A DNA stretch of 64,000 nucleotides, taken from assembly GCF_029203285.1 (NCBI RefSeq), contig NZ_CP115669.1, positions 558,001 to 622,000 of the forward strand, written 5' to 3'. Source of the stretch: Pseudomonas sp. PSE14 (GTDB taxonomy: Bacteria; Pseudomonadota; Gammaproteobacteria; Pseudomonadales; Pseudomonadaceae). A program made the translations under genes and the position numbers. The notes beneath the pieces are model-generated. The model was given only the letters and a program-made list of their open reading frames with translations, ran no database searches and was not told the DNA's origin. The number at the start of each line of letters is the position of its first letter. Position 1 is the stretch's first letter. Below, one piece after another: positions 33,127 through 41,789 of this stretch.

Positions 33127-34176
33127 ATGTCGAAGTCCCTGAAAGCAGCGGGCCTGAAGCTCGCGGCACTGAGCGTCGGCCTGGCCTGCGCGGCCCAGTC
33201 GATGGCCGCCACCGACCTGACCGTGGTGTCCTTCGGTGGCGCCAACAAGAACGCCCAGGTGAAGGCGTTCTACGAGCCCTACCAGAAGAGCACCGGCGAT
33301 AAGATCGTCGCTGGCGAGTACAACGGCGAGATGGCCAAGGTGAAGGCCATGGTCGACACCAACAGCGTCTCCTGGGACCTGGTGGAAGTGGAATCGCCGG
33401 AACTGGCCCGCGGCTGTGACGAAGGCCTGTTCGAGCCCATCGACCCGGCCATCCTCGGCAAGGCTGACGACTACGTACCGGGCGCCGTGACCAACTGCGG
33501 CGTTGGCTTCTTCGTGTGGTCCACCGTCCTGGCCTACAACGCTGACAAGCTCAAGACCGCTCCGACCAGCTGGGCCGATTTCTGGGACACCCAGAAATTC
33601 CCGGGCAAGCGCGGCCTGCGTAAGGGCGCCAAGTACACCCTGGAGTTCGCCCTGATGGCCGACGGCGTCGCGCCCAAGGACGTCTACAAGGTGCTGGCCA
33701 CCAAGGAAGGCCAGGACCGCGCCTTCAAGAAACTCGACCAGATCAAGCCGAGCATCCAGTGGTGGGAAGCCGGCGCCCAGCCGCCGCAGTACCTCGCTTC
33801 CGGCGACGTGGTCATGAGCTCTGCCTACAACGGCCGCATCGCTGCCGTGCAGAAGGAGAGCAACCTGAAGATCGTCTGGAACGGCGGCATCTACGACTTC
33901 GACGCCTGGGCCATCCCGAAGGGCGCCAAGAAAGTCGAGGAGAGCCTCAAGTTCATCGCCTTCTCGGTCAAGCCCGAGCAGCAGAAGATCTACGCCGAGA
34001 ACATCGCCTACGGCCCGGTGAACAAGAACACCGTGCCGCTGCTCGGCAAGGAACTGCTGCACAACATGCCGACCACCCCGGAAAACATGCAGGGCCAGGT
34101 GGGCATGGACGTGACCTTCTGGGCTGACTACGGCGAGCAGCTGGAGCAGCGCTTCAACGCCTGGGCTGCCAAGTAA
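33127..34176 (+). CDS. agtB: Periplasmic substrate-binding protein AgtB
   Basis: 349 residues from MSKSLKAAGLKLAALSVG, preceded by GGAGAGAAC; the upstream in-frame ATG is not used. Signal peptide to about QSMAA, then the PotD-like fold (DLTVVSFGGANKNAQVKAFY). Paralogue of the 30717 gene. It lies between the ATPase and the two permeases and is the presumed main ligand-binding component for 5-aminovalerate/GABA. Confidence 0.92.
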   Translation: MSKSLKAAGLKLAALSVGLACAAQSMAATDLTVVSFGGANKNAQVKAFYEPYQKSTGDKIVAGEYNGEMAKVKAMVDTNSVSWDLVEVESPELARGCDEGLFEPIDPAILGKADDYVPGAVTNCGVGFFVWSTVLAYNADKLKTAPTSWADFWDTQKFPGKRGLRKGAKYTLEFALMADGVAPKDVYKVLATKEGQDRAFKKLDQIKPSIQWWEAGAQPPQYLASGDVVMSSAYNGRIAAVQKESNLKIVWNGGIYDFDAWAIPKGAKKVEESLKFIAFSVKPEQQKIYAENIAYGPVNKNTVPLLGKELLHNMPTTPENMQGQVGMDVTFWADYGEQLEQRFNAWAAK

Positions 34177-34304
34177 GACGCAGTGCCTGACCGCCGTGGC
34201 CGTTCGAGCCACGGCGGACCGGAGTCGCAGCGCCCCCTCGCGGCGGCTCCTCCTGACACCACACCTTGGCCGCTCCCGGGCGGCCTGTTTTACCGGAGTT
34301 CGCT

Positions 34305-35555
34305 ATGGCCACCGCTGTGTCCCTGAACGAGGTCGCCGGCACCACCACCCTCAAGCAGCGCCTGGCGCGTGCGGAGCGGATGAACCGTTTGAAGTCCCAG
34401 GCGCTGATCCTGCCGCTGCTGGTCTTCCTCCTGCTGACCTTCCTGGTGCCCATCGCGGCGCTGCTCTACAAGAGCGTGAACAACCCCGAGGTCGTCGGCT
34501 CGCTGCCGCTGACCGTCAATGCCATTTCCGAATGGGACGGCAAGTCGCTGCCTTCGGATGCGGTGTACAAGGCGCTGAGCGAAGACCTGGTCGCCGCGCG
34601 CAAGAACCAGACCATCGGTGACCTTTCCAAGCGCCTGAACATGGAGCTGGCCGGCTACCGCAGCCTGCTGTCCAAGACTGCCCGCGCGCTGCCGTTCAAG
34701 GAGCAGCCGGCGTCGTACAAGGACGCGATGGAAGGCCTCGACGAGCGCTGGGGCGACCCGGCCTACTGGCAGGCGATCCGCCGCAACGCCAGCCACGTCA
34801 CCCCCTATTACCTGCTGGCGGCGCTCGATCACCGTATCGACGACCTGGGTGAAATCGCCCGCGCGACACCCGACCAGTCGATCTACCTGGACATCTTCGC
34901 CCGTACCTTCTGGATGGGCGCGGTGATCACCGTGATCTGCCTGCTGCTGGCCTACCCGCTGGCCTACCTGCTGGCCATCCTGCCGACCCGCAAGTCCAAC
35001 CTGCTGATGATCCTGGTGCTGCTGCCGTTCTGGACTTCGATCCTGGTGCGTGTCGCCGCGTGGATCGTGCTGCTGCAGTCCGGCGGCCTGATCAACGGCG
35101 CGCTGCTGAAGATGGGGCTGATCGACCAGCCGCTGCAGCTGGTGTTCAACCGCACCGGCGTGTACATCTCCATGGTGCACATCATGCTGCCGTTCATGAT
35201 CCTGCCGATCTACAGCGTGATGAAGGGCATCTCCCCCAGCTACATGCGCGCCGCCATCTCGCTGGGCTGCCACCCGTTCTCCAGCTTCTGGAAGGTCTAC
35301 TTCCCGCAGACCGTGGCGGGCGTCGGCGCCGGTTGCCTGCTGGTGTTCATCCTGTCGATCGGCTACTACATCACCCCGGCCCTGCTGGGCAGCCCGAACG
35401 ACCAGATGGTCAGCTACTTCGTCGCCTTCTACACCAACACCACCATCAACTGGGGCATGGCCACGGCCCTGGGCGGCCTGCTGCTGTTCGCCACCCTGGT
35501 GCTCTACGTGATCTACGGCTGGCTGGTGGGCGCAAGCCGCCTGCGCCTGGGCTGA
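34305..35555 (+). CDS. agtC: ABC transporter permease AgtC
   Basis: 416 residues from MATAVSLNEVAGTTTLKQRL (CCGGAG upstream). An N-terminal membrane helix is followed by a periplasmic segment of about 140 residues, then a PotB-type core of several membrane helices. The coupling EAA loop, AAISLGCHPFSSFWKVYFPQ, contacts the ATPase. The large periplasmic insert is usual in this subfamily. Confidence 0.92.
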   Translation: MATAVSLNEVAGTTTLKQRLARAERMNRLKSQALILPLLVFLLLTFLVPIAALLYKSVNNPEVVGSLPLTVNAISEWDGKSLPSDAVYKALSEDLVAARKNQTIGDLSKRLNMELAGYRSLLSKTARALPFKEQPASYKDAMEGLDERWGDPAYWQAIRRNASHVTPYYLLAALDHRIDDLGEIARATPDQSIYLDIFARTFWMGAVITVICLLLAYPLAYLLAILPTRKSNLLMILVLLPFWTSILVRVAAWIVLLQSGGLINGALLKMGLIDQPLQLVFNRTGVYISMVHIMLPFMILPIYSVMKGISPSYMRAAISLGCHPFSSFWKVYFPQTVAGVGAGCLLVFILSIGYYITPALLGSPNDQMVSYFVAFYTNTTINWGMATALGGLLLFATLVLYVIYGWLVGASRLRLG

Positions 35556-35565
35556 GGAGAAGAAA

Positions 35566-36393
35566 ATGCTGAGTCCCTACATGTCCCCGGTCGAGCGCCT
35601 GTGGTTCTACACCCTGCGCATCCTCTGCGGCCTGGTGCTGCTGTTCCTGGTGCTGCCGGTGCTGGTGATCGTGCCGCTGTCGTTCAACTCCGGCACCTTC
35701 CTGGTCTACCCGCTGCAGGGCTTCTCCCTGCGCTGGTACGCCGACTTCTTCAACTCCGCCGAGTGGATGCGTTCGCTGACCAACAGCATGATCGTCGCCC
35801 CGGCGGCCACCGTGCTGGCCATGGTCTTTGGCACCCTGGCCTCCATCGGCCTGACCCGCGGCGAGTTCCGCGGCAAGGCGCTGGTCATGAGCCTGGTGAT
35901 CTCGCCGATGGTCGTGCCGGTGGTGATCATCGGTGTGGCCAGCTACCTGTTCTTCGCGCCGCTGGGGCTGGGCAACAGCTACATCTCGCTGATCATCGTC
36001 CACGCGGTGCTGGGCGTGCCGTTCGTGATCATCACCGTGTCGGCGACCCTGCAGGGCTTCAACTACAACCTGGTGCGCGCCGCCGCCAGCCTGGGCGCGC
36101 CGCCGGTGCTGACCTTCTTCAAGGTCACCCTGCCGTTGATCGCCCCCGGGGTGATTTCCGGTGCGCTGTTCGCCTTCGCCACTTCCTTCGATGAAGTGGT
36201 GGTGACCCTGTTCCTCGCCGGCCCCGAGCAGGCCACCCTGCCGCGCCAGATGTTCAGCGGCATCCGCGAGAACCTCAGCCCGACCATCGCCGCCGCGGCG
36301 ACCCTGCTGATCGGTTTCTCCGTCCTGCTCCTGCTCACCCTCGAGTGGCTGCGCGGCCGCAGCGAGAAGATGCGGACCGCACCGACTGCCTGA
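35566..36393 (+). CDS. agtD: ABC transporter permease AgtD
   Basis: 275 residues, PotC-type permease with six predicted membrane helices. The EAA-type loop is AAASLGAPPVLTFFKVTLPL. The gap to agtC is ten bases and carries GAGGAGA, so the two are cotranscribed. No terminator is visible in the 200 bases before rpe. Confidence 0.92.
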   Translation: MLSPYMSPVERLWFYTLRILCGLVLLFLVLPVLVIVPLSFNSGTFLVYPLQGFSLRWYADFFNSAEWMRSLTNSMIVAPAATVLAMVFGTLASIGLTRGEFRGKALVMSLVISPMVVPVVIIGVASYLFFAPLGLGNSYISLIIVHAVLGVPFVIITVSATLQGFNYNLVRAAASLGAPPVLTFFKVTLPLIAPGVISGALFAFATSFDEVVVTLFLAGPEQATLPRQMFSGIRENLSPTIAAAATLLIGFSVLLLLTLEWLRGRSEKMRTAPTA

Positions 36394-36552
36394 TCCACAG
36401 TGTTTCGCGGACGGTTTCGTCGCCGTGCTCACCCACAGCGGCGGGATCGATCCGCGATCTTTTTCTCCGCTTTCCCGCCTCATTTACCGCACTTTCTGTA
36501 TCGGCTATCGGTGCAATCATCAGTACGGCCCCCTTCGAGCCGCCCGAGCGGC

Positions 36553-36558
36553 TACAAT
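36553..36558 (+). promoter_or_regulatory. Candidate -10 element before rpe
   Basis: TACAAT lies 37 bases before the rpe start in the agtD-rpe gap. The expected -35 position (CCTTCG) is poor, so this is a weak prediction. Nothing else recognisable occupies the gap at 36394-36594. Confidence 0.3.
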
Positions 36559-36594
36559 GCGCGCCATCCGTGATTTCGCCCACAGAGGTGCGCC

Positions 36595-37269
36595 ATGCAA
36601 CCCTACGCCATCGCTCCGTCGATCCTTTCCGCCGACTTCGCCCGCCTGGGCGAGGATGTGGACAAGGTGCTCGCTGCCGGCGCCGACATCGTCCACTTCG
36701 ATGTGATGGACAACCACTACGTGCCGAACCTCACCATCGGCCCGATGGTCTGCTCGGCCCTGCGCAAGTACGGCGTCACCGCGCCCATCGACGTGCACCT
36801 GATGGTTTCCCCGGTGGACCGCATCATCGGCGACTTCATCGAAGCCGGCGCCACCTACATCACCTTCCACCCGGAAGCCTCGCAGCACATCGACCGCTCC
36901 CTGCAACTGATCAAGGATGGCGGCTGCAAGGCCGGCCTGGTGTTCAACCCGGCCACCTCGCTGGACGCGCTCAAGTACGTGATGGACAAGATCGACATGG
37001 TCCTGCTGATGAGCGTGAACCCCGGCTTCGGCGGGCAGAAGTTCATCCCCGGCACCCTCGACAAGCTGCGCGAAGCCCGCGCGCTGATCGACGCCTCCGG
37101 CCGCGACATCCGCCTGGAGATCGACGGCGGCGTGAACGTGAAGAACATCCGCGAAATCGCCGAAGCGGGCGCCGACACCTTCGTCGCCGGCTCCGCCATC
37201 TTCAACGCACCGGACTACGCCGAGGTCATCCGCGCCATGCATGCCGAGCTGGCGCAGGCGCGCAAGTGA
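36595..37269 (+). CDS. rpe: Ribulose-phosphate 3-epimerase
   Basis: Interconverts ribulose-5-phosphate and xylulose-5-phosphate. 224 residues, TIM barrel. Conserved blocks: [31 protein letters not shown] (metal-binding aspartate/histidine), [18 protein letters not shown] and EIDGGVN. GAGGTG precedes the start. The stop overlaps the gph start (TGATG). The rpe-gph-trpE linkage is conserved in gammaproteobacteria. Confidence 0.97.
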   Translation: MQPYAIAPSILSADFARLGEDVDKVLAAGADIVHFDVMDNHYVPNLTIGPMVCSALRKYGVTAPIDVHLMVSPVDRIIGDFIEAGATYITFHPEASQHIDRSLQLIKDGGCKAGLVFNPATSLDALKYVMDKIDMVLLMSVNPGFGGQKFIPGTLDKLREARALIDASGRDIRLEIDGGVNVKNIREIAEAGADTFVAGSAIFNAPDYAEVIRAMHAELAQARK

Positions 37270-38090
37270 TGAGCGCCGCGCAGCCGTTGTTCGCCGGGCA
37301 CCTGCCGCGTCTGGTGATGTTCGACCTGGACGGCACCCTGGTGGACTCGGTCCCGGACCTGGCCGCCGCGGTGGACAAGATGCTGCTGGCGCTCGGTCGC
37401 CAGCCCGCCGGCCTGGACGCCGTGCGTCACTGGGTTGGTAACGGCGCGCGCGTACTGGTGCGCCGCGCCCTGGCCAACGACATCGAGCACGAGGGGGTTA
37501 GCGAAGAGGACACCGAGCGCGCCCTCGAACTCTTCATGGACGCCTACGCCGACAGCCACGCGCTCACCGTGGTCTACCCCGGCGTGGTGGACACCCTGAA
37601 GTGGCTGAAGAAGCAGGATGTCGAACTGGCGCTGATCACCAACAAGCCCGAGCGCTTCGTCGGTCCGCTGCTGGACGAGATGAAGCTGGGCAAGTTCTTC
37701 CGCTGGATCATCGGCGGCGACACCCTGCCGCAGCAGAAACCCGACCCGGCCGCGCTGCTGTTCGTGATGAAGATGGCCGGCGTGTCGGAGGATGAAGCCC
37801 TGTTCGTCGGCGACTCGCGCAACGACATCCTCGCCGCCAAGGCCGCCGGCGTGCGCAGCGTGGGTCTGAGCTACGGCTACAACCACGGCCGCCCGATCAC
37901 CGAGGAAGCACCGACCGTGGTGGTGGACGATCTGCGCCAATTGCTGCCTTGCTTCGATAAAGGCAACGCGATAGTGTTGCCCGACCACAGCTCCAACCCC
38001 GCCAAGCGAGATCGCACCGTGGATACGGCTCCCCACACACTCTGGATGAAAGTCATCAAGGCCCTGGCCCGCTGGCGCTGGCGCGCCTGA
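37269..38090 (+). CDS. gph: Phosphoglycolate phosphatase Gph
   Basis: Removes phosphate from 2-phosphoglycolate formed during DNA repair. 273 residues. HAD motifs: nucleophile VMFDLDGTLVDS, LITNKPERFVGPLL, lysine near QQKPDPAALLF and FVGDSRNDILAAKAAG. The HAD fold ends near DDLRQLLP; about 50 further residues run to the stop. Their last 14 codons are MKVIKALARWRWRA, a trp leader peptide in the same frame, so the gph tail and the trpE leader are the same DNA. Confidence 0.94.
   Translation: MSAAQPLFAGHLPRLVMFDLDGTLVDSVPDLAAAVDKMLLALGRQPAGLDAVRHWVGNGARVLVRRALANDIEHEGVSEEDTERALELFMDAYADSHALTVVYPGVVDTLKWLKKQDVELALITNKPERFVGPLLDEMKLGKFFRWIIGGDTLPQQKPDPAALLFVMKMAGVSEDEALFVGDSRNDILAAKAAGVRSVGLSYGYNHGRPITEEAPTVVVDDLRQLLPCFDKGNAIVLPDHSSNPAKRDRTVDTAPHTLWMKVIKALARWRWRA
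37949..37977 (+). promoter_or_regulatory. Candidate trpE promoter inside gph
   Basis: TTGCTT, a 17-base spacer and TAGTGT lie within the 3' part of gph, about 70 bases before the leader peptide. Spacing is ideal; the -10 is imperfect. Confidence 0.4.
38046..38090 (+). CDS. trpE leader peptide (trpL-like), in frame within gph
   Basis: MKVIKALARWRWRA, 14 codons with two tryptophan codons close together near the end, 120 bases before trpE. The same ARWRWRA ending occurs in the leader before trpG at 56173. Regulation of trpE and trpGDC by attenuation is established in P. putida. Tandem Trp codons followed by a GC hairpin fit ribosome stalling when charged tRNA-Trp is scarce. The ribosome site is weak, and gph ribosomes pass through the same codons. 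Confidence 0.65.
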   Translation: MKVIKALARWRWRA

Positions 38091-38099
38091 CATCCCCTG

Positions 38100-38119
38100 G
38101 CCGGTTCACCCGGCGTGTG
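38100..38119 (+). terminator. Possible trpE attenuator hairpin
   Basis: GCCGG-TTCAC-CCGGC begins ten bases after the leader stop codon and is followed by GTGTGTGTG rather than a T tract. The position equals that of the hairpin before trpG, but as a terminator it looks weak. Confidence 0.4.
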
Positions 38120-38213
38120 TGTGCAACCTAGACCGTTTCCTCCTCAAAGCCTGTTCACCCTCTCCCGCACATCGGCGAGATCCTGAGCAGGCTCATATTC
38201 CACGAGGCTGATC

Positions 38214-39707
38214 ATGACCCGCGAAGAATTCCAGCGCCTGGCCGCCGAAGGCTACAACCGCATTCCGCTGACCTGCGAAACCCTCGCCGACTTCGACACC
38301 CCGCTGTCGATCTACCTGAAGCTTGCCGATGGCCCCAACACCTACCTGCTCGAATCCGTGCAGGGCGGCGAGAAGTGGGGGCGCTACTCCATCATCGGTT
38401 TGCCCAGCCGCACCGTGCTGCGCGTGTACGGCCACCAGGCGAGCATCAAGGTCGACGGCGTCGAGACCGAGAGCTTCGAATGTGCCGATCCGCTGGCCTT
38501 CGTCGAAGCGTTCAAGGACCGCTACCGTGTACCGACCATCGCCGGTCTGCCGCGCTTCAACGGCGGCCTGGTCGGCTACTTCGGCTATGACTGCGTGCGC
38601 TACGTCGAGCAACGCCTGGCGCAGTGCCCGAACCCCGATCCGCTGAACAACCCCGACATCCTGCTGATGGTCTCCGACGCGGTGGTGGTCTTCGACAACC
38701 TCGCCGGCAAGATGCACGCGATCGTTCTCGCCGACCCGGCCCAGGCCGACGCCTACGACAAGGGCCTGGCGCAGCTGGAAGAACTGCTGGAGCGCCTGCG
38801 CCAGCCGATCACCCCGCGCCGTGGCCTGGACTTCAGTGCGGTCAACGCCCCGGAACCGCAGTTCCGCGCCAGCTTCACCCGCGAGGACTACGAGCGCGCC
38901 GTCGGTACCATCAAGGAATACATCCTGGCTGGCGACTGCATGCAGGTGGTGCCGTCGCAGCGCATGTCCATCGACTTCGCGGCTGCACCCATCGATCTGT
39001 ACCGCGCGCTGCGCTGCTTCAACCCGACGCCGTACATGTACTTCTTCAACTTTGGCGACTTCCACGTCGTCGGCAGCTCGCCGGAAGTGCTGGTGCGGGT
39101 CGAGGACGGCGAAGTCACCGTGCGCCCCATCGCCGGCACCCGCCCCCGTGGCGCGACCGAGGAGGCCGACCGCGCGCTGGAAGAGGACCTGCTCTCCGAC
39201 GCCAAGGAAATCGCCGAGCACCTGATGCTCATCGACCTGGGCCGCAACGACGTCGGCCGCGTGTCCGACACCGGCACGGTGAAGGTCACCGAGCAGATGG
39301 TGATCGAGCGCTACTCCAACGTCATGCACATCGTCTCCAACGTGAACGGCCAGCTGAAGCCCGAGCTTTCCGCGATGGACGCCCTGCGCGCCATCCTGCC
39401 GGCCGGCACCCTGTCCGGCGCGCCGAAGATTCGCGCGATGGAAATCATCGACGAGCTGGAGCCGGTCAAGCGCGGCGTCTACGGCGGTGCAGTCGGCTAC
39501 CTTGCGTGGAACGGCAACATGGACACTGCCATTGCGATCCGCACCGCGGTGATCAAGAACGGCGAACTGCATGTCCAGGCGGGTGGTGGCATCGTTGCTG
39601 ACTCGGTGCCGGCGGCGGAGTGGGAAGAAACCATCAACAAGCGCCGCGCCATGTTCCGCGCCGTGGCGCTGGCTGAACACACCGCCAAGTTGCACGGCAA
39701 CGGTTGA
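38214..39707 (+). CDS. trpE: Anthranilate synthase component I TrpE
   Basis: Makes anthranilate from chorismate with ammonia from TrpG. 497 residues, close to the 492 known in P. aeruginosa. The tryptophan feedback site is [19 protein letters not shown] near 45-60. The chorismate-binding core shows [48 protein letters not shown] and [20 protein letters not shown]. Separated from its partners trpGDC by the tailocin, as in P. aeruginosa. Confidence 0.97.
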   Translation: MTREEFQRLAAEGYNRIPLTCETLADFDTPLSIYLKLADGPNTYLLESVQGGEKWGRYSIIGLPSRTVLRVYGHQASIKVDGVETESFECADPLAFVEAFKDRYRVPTIAGLPRFNGGLVGYFGYDCVRYVEQRLAQCPNPDPLNNPDILLMVSDAVVVFDNLAGKMHAIVLADPAQADAYDKGLAQLEELLERLRQPITPRRGLDFSAVNAPEPQFRASFTREDYERAVGTIKEYILAGDCMQVVPSQRMSIDFAAAPIDLYRALRCFNPTPYMYFFNFGDFHVVGSSPEVLVRVEDGEVTVRPIAGTRPRGATEEADRALEEDLLSDAKEIAEHLMLIDLGRNDVGRVSDTGTVKVTEQMVIERYSNVMHIVSNVNGQLKPELSAMDALRAILPAGTLSGAPKIRAMEIIDELEPVKRGVYGGAVGYLAWNGNMDTAIAIRTAVIKNGELHVQAGGGIVADSVPAAEWEETINKRRAMFRAVALAEHTAKLHGNG

Positions 39708-39723
39708 GTCGCTGACTCGAAAA

Positions 39724-39752
39724 AAGCCCCGCTTCGGCGGGGCCTTTTCTTT
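39724..39752 (+). terminator. Terminator after trpE
   Basis: AGCCCCGC-TTCG-GCGGGGC followed by CTTTTCTTTT, about 20 bases after the trpE stop. It marks the left edge of the tailocin locus. Confidence 0.9.
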
Positions 39753-39830
39753 TCCGTAGGAGCGGGTTACACCTGTGTTCTGGATGAGGAGGGATCCCTG
39801 CGCAGAACTATCAGGGAAGCAAGACTCTTC

Positions 39831-39909
39831 GTAGGAGCGAGCTTGCTCGCGAACAGATTTCGCCGGCTGCTCCGTCACTAGGCCGGTTCGCGAGCAAGCT
39901 CGCTCCTAC
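39831..39909. repeat. REP palindrome pair at the left edge of the tailocin
   Basis: GTAGGAGCGAGCTTGCTCGC (39831) and its inverse ending CGCTCCTAC (39887-39909) enclose about 33 bases. A lone degenerate half copy, GTAGGAGCGGGTT, lies at about 39756. Same family as the pairs around cca. Confidence 0.85.
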
Positions 39910-39926
39910 AGGGCGTGGCGTTCGGC

Positions 39927-40253
39927 TCACCCCGCCTGCCGTGCTTCCATCACCTGCAGGTTCGCCTTGCGCCGGGCGAGGGCGGCGTCAGCCTGCTGGG
40001 AACGCTCTTCCACATAAGCCGCCAGATGATCCACCGCCACGTACTGCATCGCCTTGTGGCTGTCGTCCAGCGTGGTCACCGGCAGGGCGATGCGCCCGCA
40101 GGACAGGGCCTTGCTGAAGTTCTCCCGGTTCAGGTTGCGGAACCAGCGCTCGCGTACCTGCTCCAGCGGCACCAGGACGTCCCCGAAAATCTGATAGACC
40201 AGGCTCACCGTCTCCGGGCGCGGGGCGGGGCGAATATCGGCGGTCGACTGCAT
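39927..40253 (-). CDS. prtN: Pyocin activator PrtN
   Basis: 108 residues from [20 protein letters not shown] (AGGAGA upstream). The frame extends 16 codons further but without a ribosome site. PrtN-family signature: [18 protein letters not shown], then [20 protein letters not shown] and a C-terminal helix. The N-terminal helical part is thought to bind P-box DNA before pyocin genes. In P. aeruginosa PrtN switches on pyocins after RecA-triggered loss of PrtR. Its promoter carries the operator at 40290. Confidence 0.9.
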   Translation of the reverse strand: MQSTADIRPAPRPETVSLVYQIFGDVLVPLEQVRERWFRNLNRENFSKALSCGRIALPVTTLDDSHKAMQYVAVDHLAAYVEERSQQADAALARRKANLQVMEARQAG

Positions 40254-40289
40254 GGGACTCTCCTGTTCCGATGGTGGTGGCGACAAGTG

Positions 40290-40309
40290 TAAATATAGCA
40301 AAGGTTGTA
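40290..40309. promoter_or_regulatory. PrtR operator-like site at the prtN promoter
   Basis: TAAATATAGCAAAGGTTGTA matches 18 of 20 bases of the site at 41197 beside prtR. It overlaps the prtN -10 hexamer and spacer, which fits repression of prtN by PrtR. Confidence 0.7.
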
Positions 40310-40320
40310 TTTTGCTTCAA
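40292..40320 (-). promoter_or_regulatory. prtN promoter
   Basis: The minus strand shows TTGAAG, a 17-base spacer and TATATT, 39 bases before the prtN start. Confidence 0.65.
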
Positions 40321-40330
40321 TCGCCGGCCA

Positions 40331-40356
40331 AAGAAAAACCCCGCCGAAGCGGGGTT
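40331..40356 (-). terminator. Terminator after prtR
   Basis: Minus strand AACCCCGC-TTCG-GCGGGGTT followed by TTTCTTT. It separates prtR from prtN, so prtN is transcribed from its own promoter. Confidence 0.88.
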
Positions 40357-40373
40357 CATGCTGCGAAAGGGCT

Positions 40374-41144
40374 TCAGCGCACCAGGGTCGGCGCGCGGCG
40401 ATGGCGCACGGTGGACCACCAGAACACCCAGCCGATCATGCGGATCTGCCCGCTGTCGAACTGCTCCGGCGGGTACTCCTCGTCGGGGTATTCCTCGCGG
40501 TTGAAGCTGCGCAGGCGGATACCTCCGCCGGGCAGTCGATAGACGAACTTCACCCGCAACATGCCCTCGTGTTCCAGGGCATAGATCTCGCCGTCGGTGA
40601 TGTGCGTGGTCGCAGTGTCGATGCCGATGGTGGAGCCATCCATGATCAGCGGCTCCATGCTGTTGCCGGTGAGCTGGGCGCAGATCGCCGCCGCCGGATC
40701 GACCCCCGCCGCGCGCAGCGTGGCGTAGGAGAAACGCAGCTTGCGCCCCTCTATCTCGCGCACTGCGGTGCGGCCGGCGCCGGCCGCCAGTTCCACTTCC
40801 TTGTACAGGCGTAGTTCCACTTCGTCCTCGTCCAGCGGCGTATCGCTATCCCACGGGTGCAGCGGTTCCAGTCGCAGCGGGCTGCCATCGGCGGGGAGCG
40901 TGGCTGGCACGCCGGCGGCTTGCGTAGGCATGCCTTCGCCGGTCGCCAGCCAGGTCGGCGAGACGCCCAGCGCGCTGGCGATCTCGATCAGCTTGCGCGT
41001 GCTCTGCGCCTTGCCCGAGGTCAGCTTGTGGATGGTGTTCTGCGAAACCCCGGCGGCTTCGGCCAGGGTTTCCTGCTTGAGGTTGCGCGAGGCCATCGCC
41101 TGCTTCAGGCGGTCGGCCAGCGTCGATGAGGGTGTCTTGTCCAT
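40374..41144 (-). CDS. prtR: Pyocin repressor PrtR (XRE HTH, S24 peptidase)
   Basis: 256 residues from MDKTPSSTLADRLKQAMASR; a GTG at 41153 sits four bases after AGGAGG and is an alternative. Phage cI-like: an N-terminal helix-turn-helix (LKQETLAEAAGVSQNTIHKL), a linker near 65-95, then a LexA/S24 domain. An Ala-Gly pair (TLRAAGVDP) marks the presumed cleavage site. The catalytic serine is in GNSMEPLIMDG and the lysine in MLRVKFVYRL. DNA damage and RecA trigger self-cleavage, releasing prtN. Ends in RHRRAPTLVR like the P. aeruginosa protein. Confidence 0.95.
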   Translation of the reverse strand: MDKTPSSTLADRLKQAMASRNLKQETLAEAAGVSQNTIHKLTSGKAQSTRKLIEIASALGVSPTWLATGEGMPTQAAGVPATLPADGSPLRLEPLHPWDSDTPLDEDEVELRLYKEVELAAGAGRTAVREIEGRKLRFSYATLRAAGVDPAAAICAQLTGNSMEPLIMDGSTIGIDTATTHITDGEIYALEHEGMLRVKFVYRLPGGGIRLRSFNREEYPDEEYPPEQFDSGQIRMIGWVFWWSTVRHRRAPTLVR

Positions 41145-41176
41145 GGCCGGCACTCTACCTCCTGGGTTGTAGGCTG

Positions 41177-41216
41177 TAAATAGCCTTGGTGTTGACTAAA
41201 TATAGCTATGGTTGTA
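41177..41216. promoter_or_regulatory. PrtR operators between prtR and ptrB
   Basis: TAAATATAGCTATGGTTGTA at 41197-41216 is nearly identical to the prtN operator. A degenerate copy, TAAATAGCCTTGGTGTTGA, precedes it at 41177-41195. Such an arrangement would let PrtR repress ptrB and adjust its own expression. Confidence 0.65.
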
Positions 41217-41220
41217 ATCA
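41192..41220 (+). promoter_or_regulatory. Rightward promoter toward ptrB
   Basis: TTGACT, a 17-base spacer filled by the PrtR operator, and TAATCA. The start would lie about 330 bases before ptrB. From 41221 to 41498 the sequence is G/C-rich, repetitive in GGC-type words and contains no gene I can support; it would be a long untranslated leader. Confidence 0.65.
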
Positions 41221-41498
41221 TAAAAACCAGCAGCCCACCGAGCAGACGAGAAACCGGCATGGGCTGACGGGAAGCAACGGCTTCCCCACCGCTGCGGCAA
41301 GGAGGCCGCAGGTTGCCTGCAGACCGTGATGCGCGGGGCAGGCTGGAGGGCGCGGGCGGGCCAGGGAGGTGCCGCCCGCGTACCGGCAAGGGACGCTGCC
41401 GCGAAGGGCGGGCGTCCGCGACGAACAGATCGCGACTGACCACCCCAGGCGGCCGAAGGCTCGGCGACCACGGAGGGCACGTCGCCAGGAGGACCTTC

Positions 41499-41567
41499 AT
41501 GAAGCAACACCCGAACCGCGCCTCGCGGCCCGTCACCCTCGCCCGAGCGGAGGTGCGCCGTGGCTGA
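41499..41567 (+). CDS. Possible 22-residue leader ORF before ptrB
   Basis: Starts ATGAAGCAACAC with an excellent AGGAGG six to seven bases upstream and encodes a basic peptide (MKQHPNRASRPVTLARAEVR and two more residues). It ends inside the ptrB start, overlapping by eight bases. It could couple ptrB translation or be a chance frame; no homologue is known to me. Confidence 0.4.
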   Translation: MKQHPNRASRPVTLARAEVRRG

Positions 41568-41769
41568 TATCGCCGACTACGCCAACGACCTGGTGCTCGA
41601 CCGCATCGAGGACCTGCTGCTCAGCCGCCGGCCGGCGGTGGCCGTCAGCTCCGCCGAGTCCTGCGAGGACTGCGGCGACGACATCCCGCCGGCGCGACGC
41701 CTGGCCGCGCCCGGCTGCACCCGCTGCATCGACTGCCAGGCACTGGATGAACTGGAGCGGCGGCACTGA
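41560..41769 (+). CDS. ptrB: PtrB-like DksA/TraR zinc-finger protein
   Basis: 69 residues from a GTG with GGAGGT six bases upstream. The C-terminal four-cysteine zinc finger is SCEDCGDDIPPARR then GCTRCIDCQALDEL. In P. aeruginosa PtrB (PA0612) is induced when PrtR is removed and represses type III secretion genes. This species may or may not have that system; a phage-derived TraR role on RNA polymerase is the minimal reading. Confidence 0.88.
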   Translation: MADIADYANDLVLDRIEDLLLSRRPAVAVSSAESCEDCGDDIPPARRLAAPGCTRCIDCQALDELERRH

Positions 41770-41789
41770 GCCGCCTCGGGAGAAACGCC

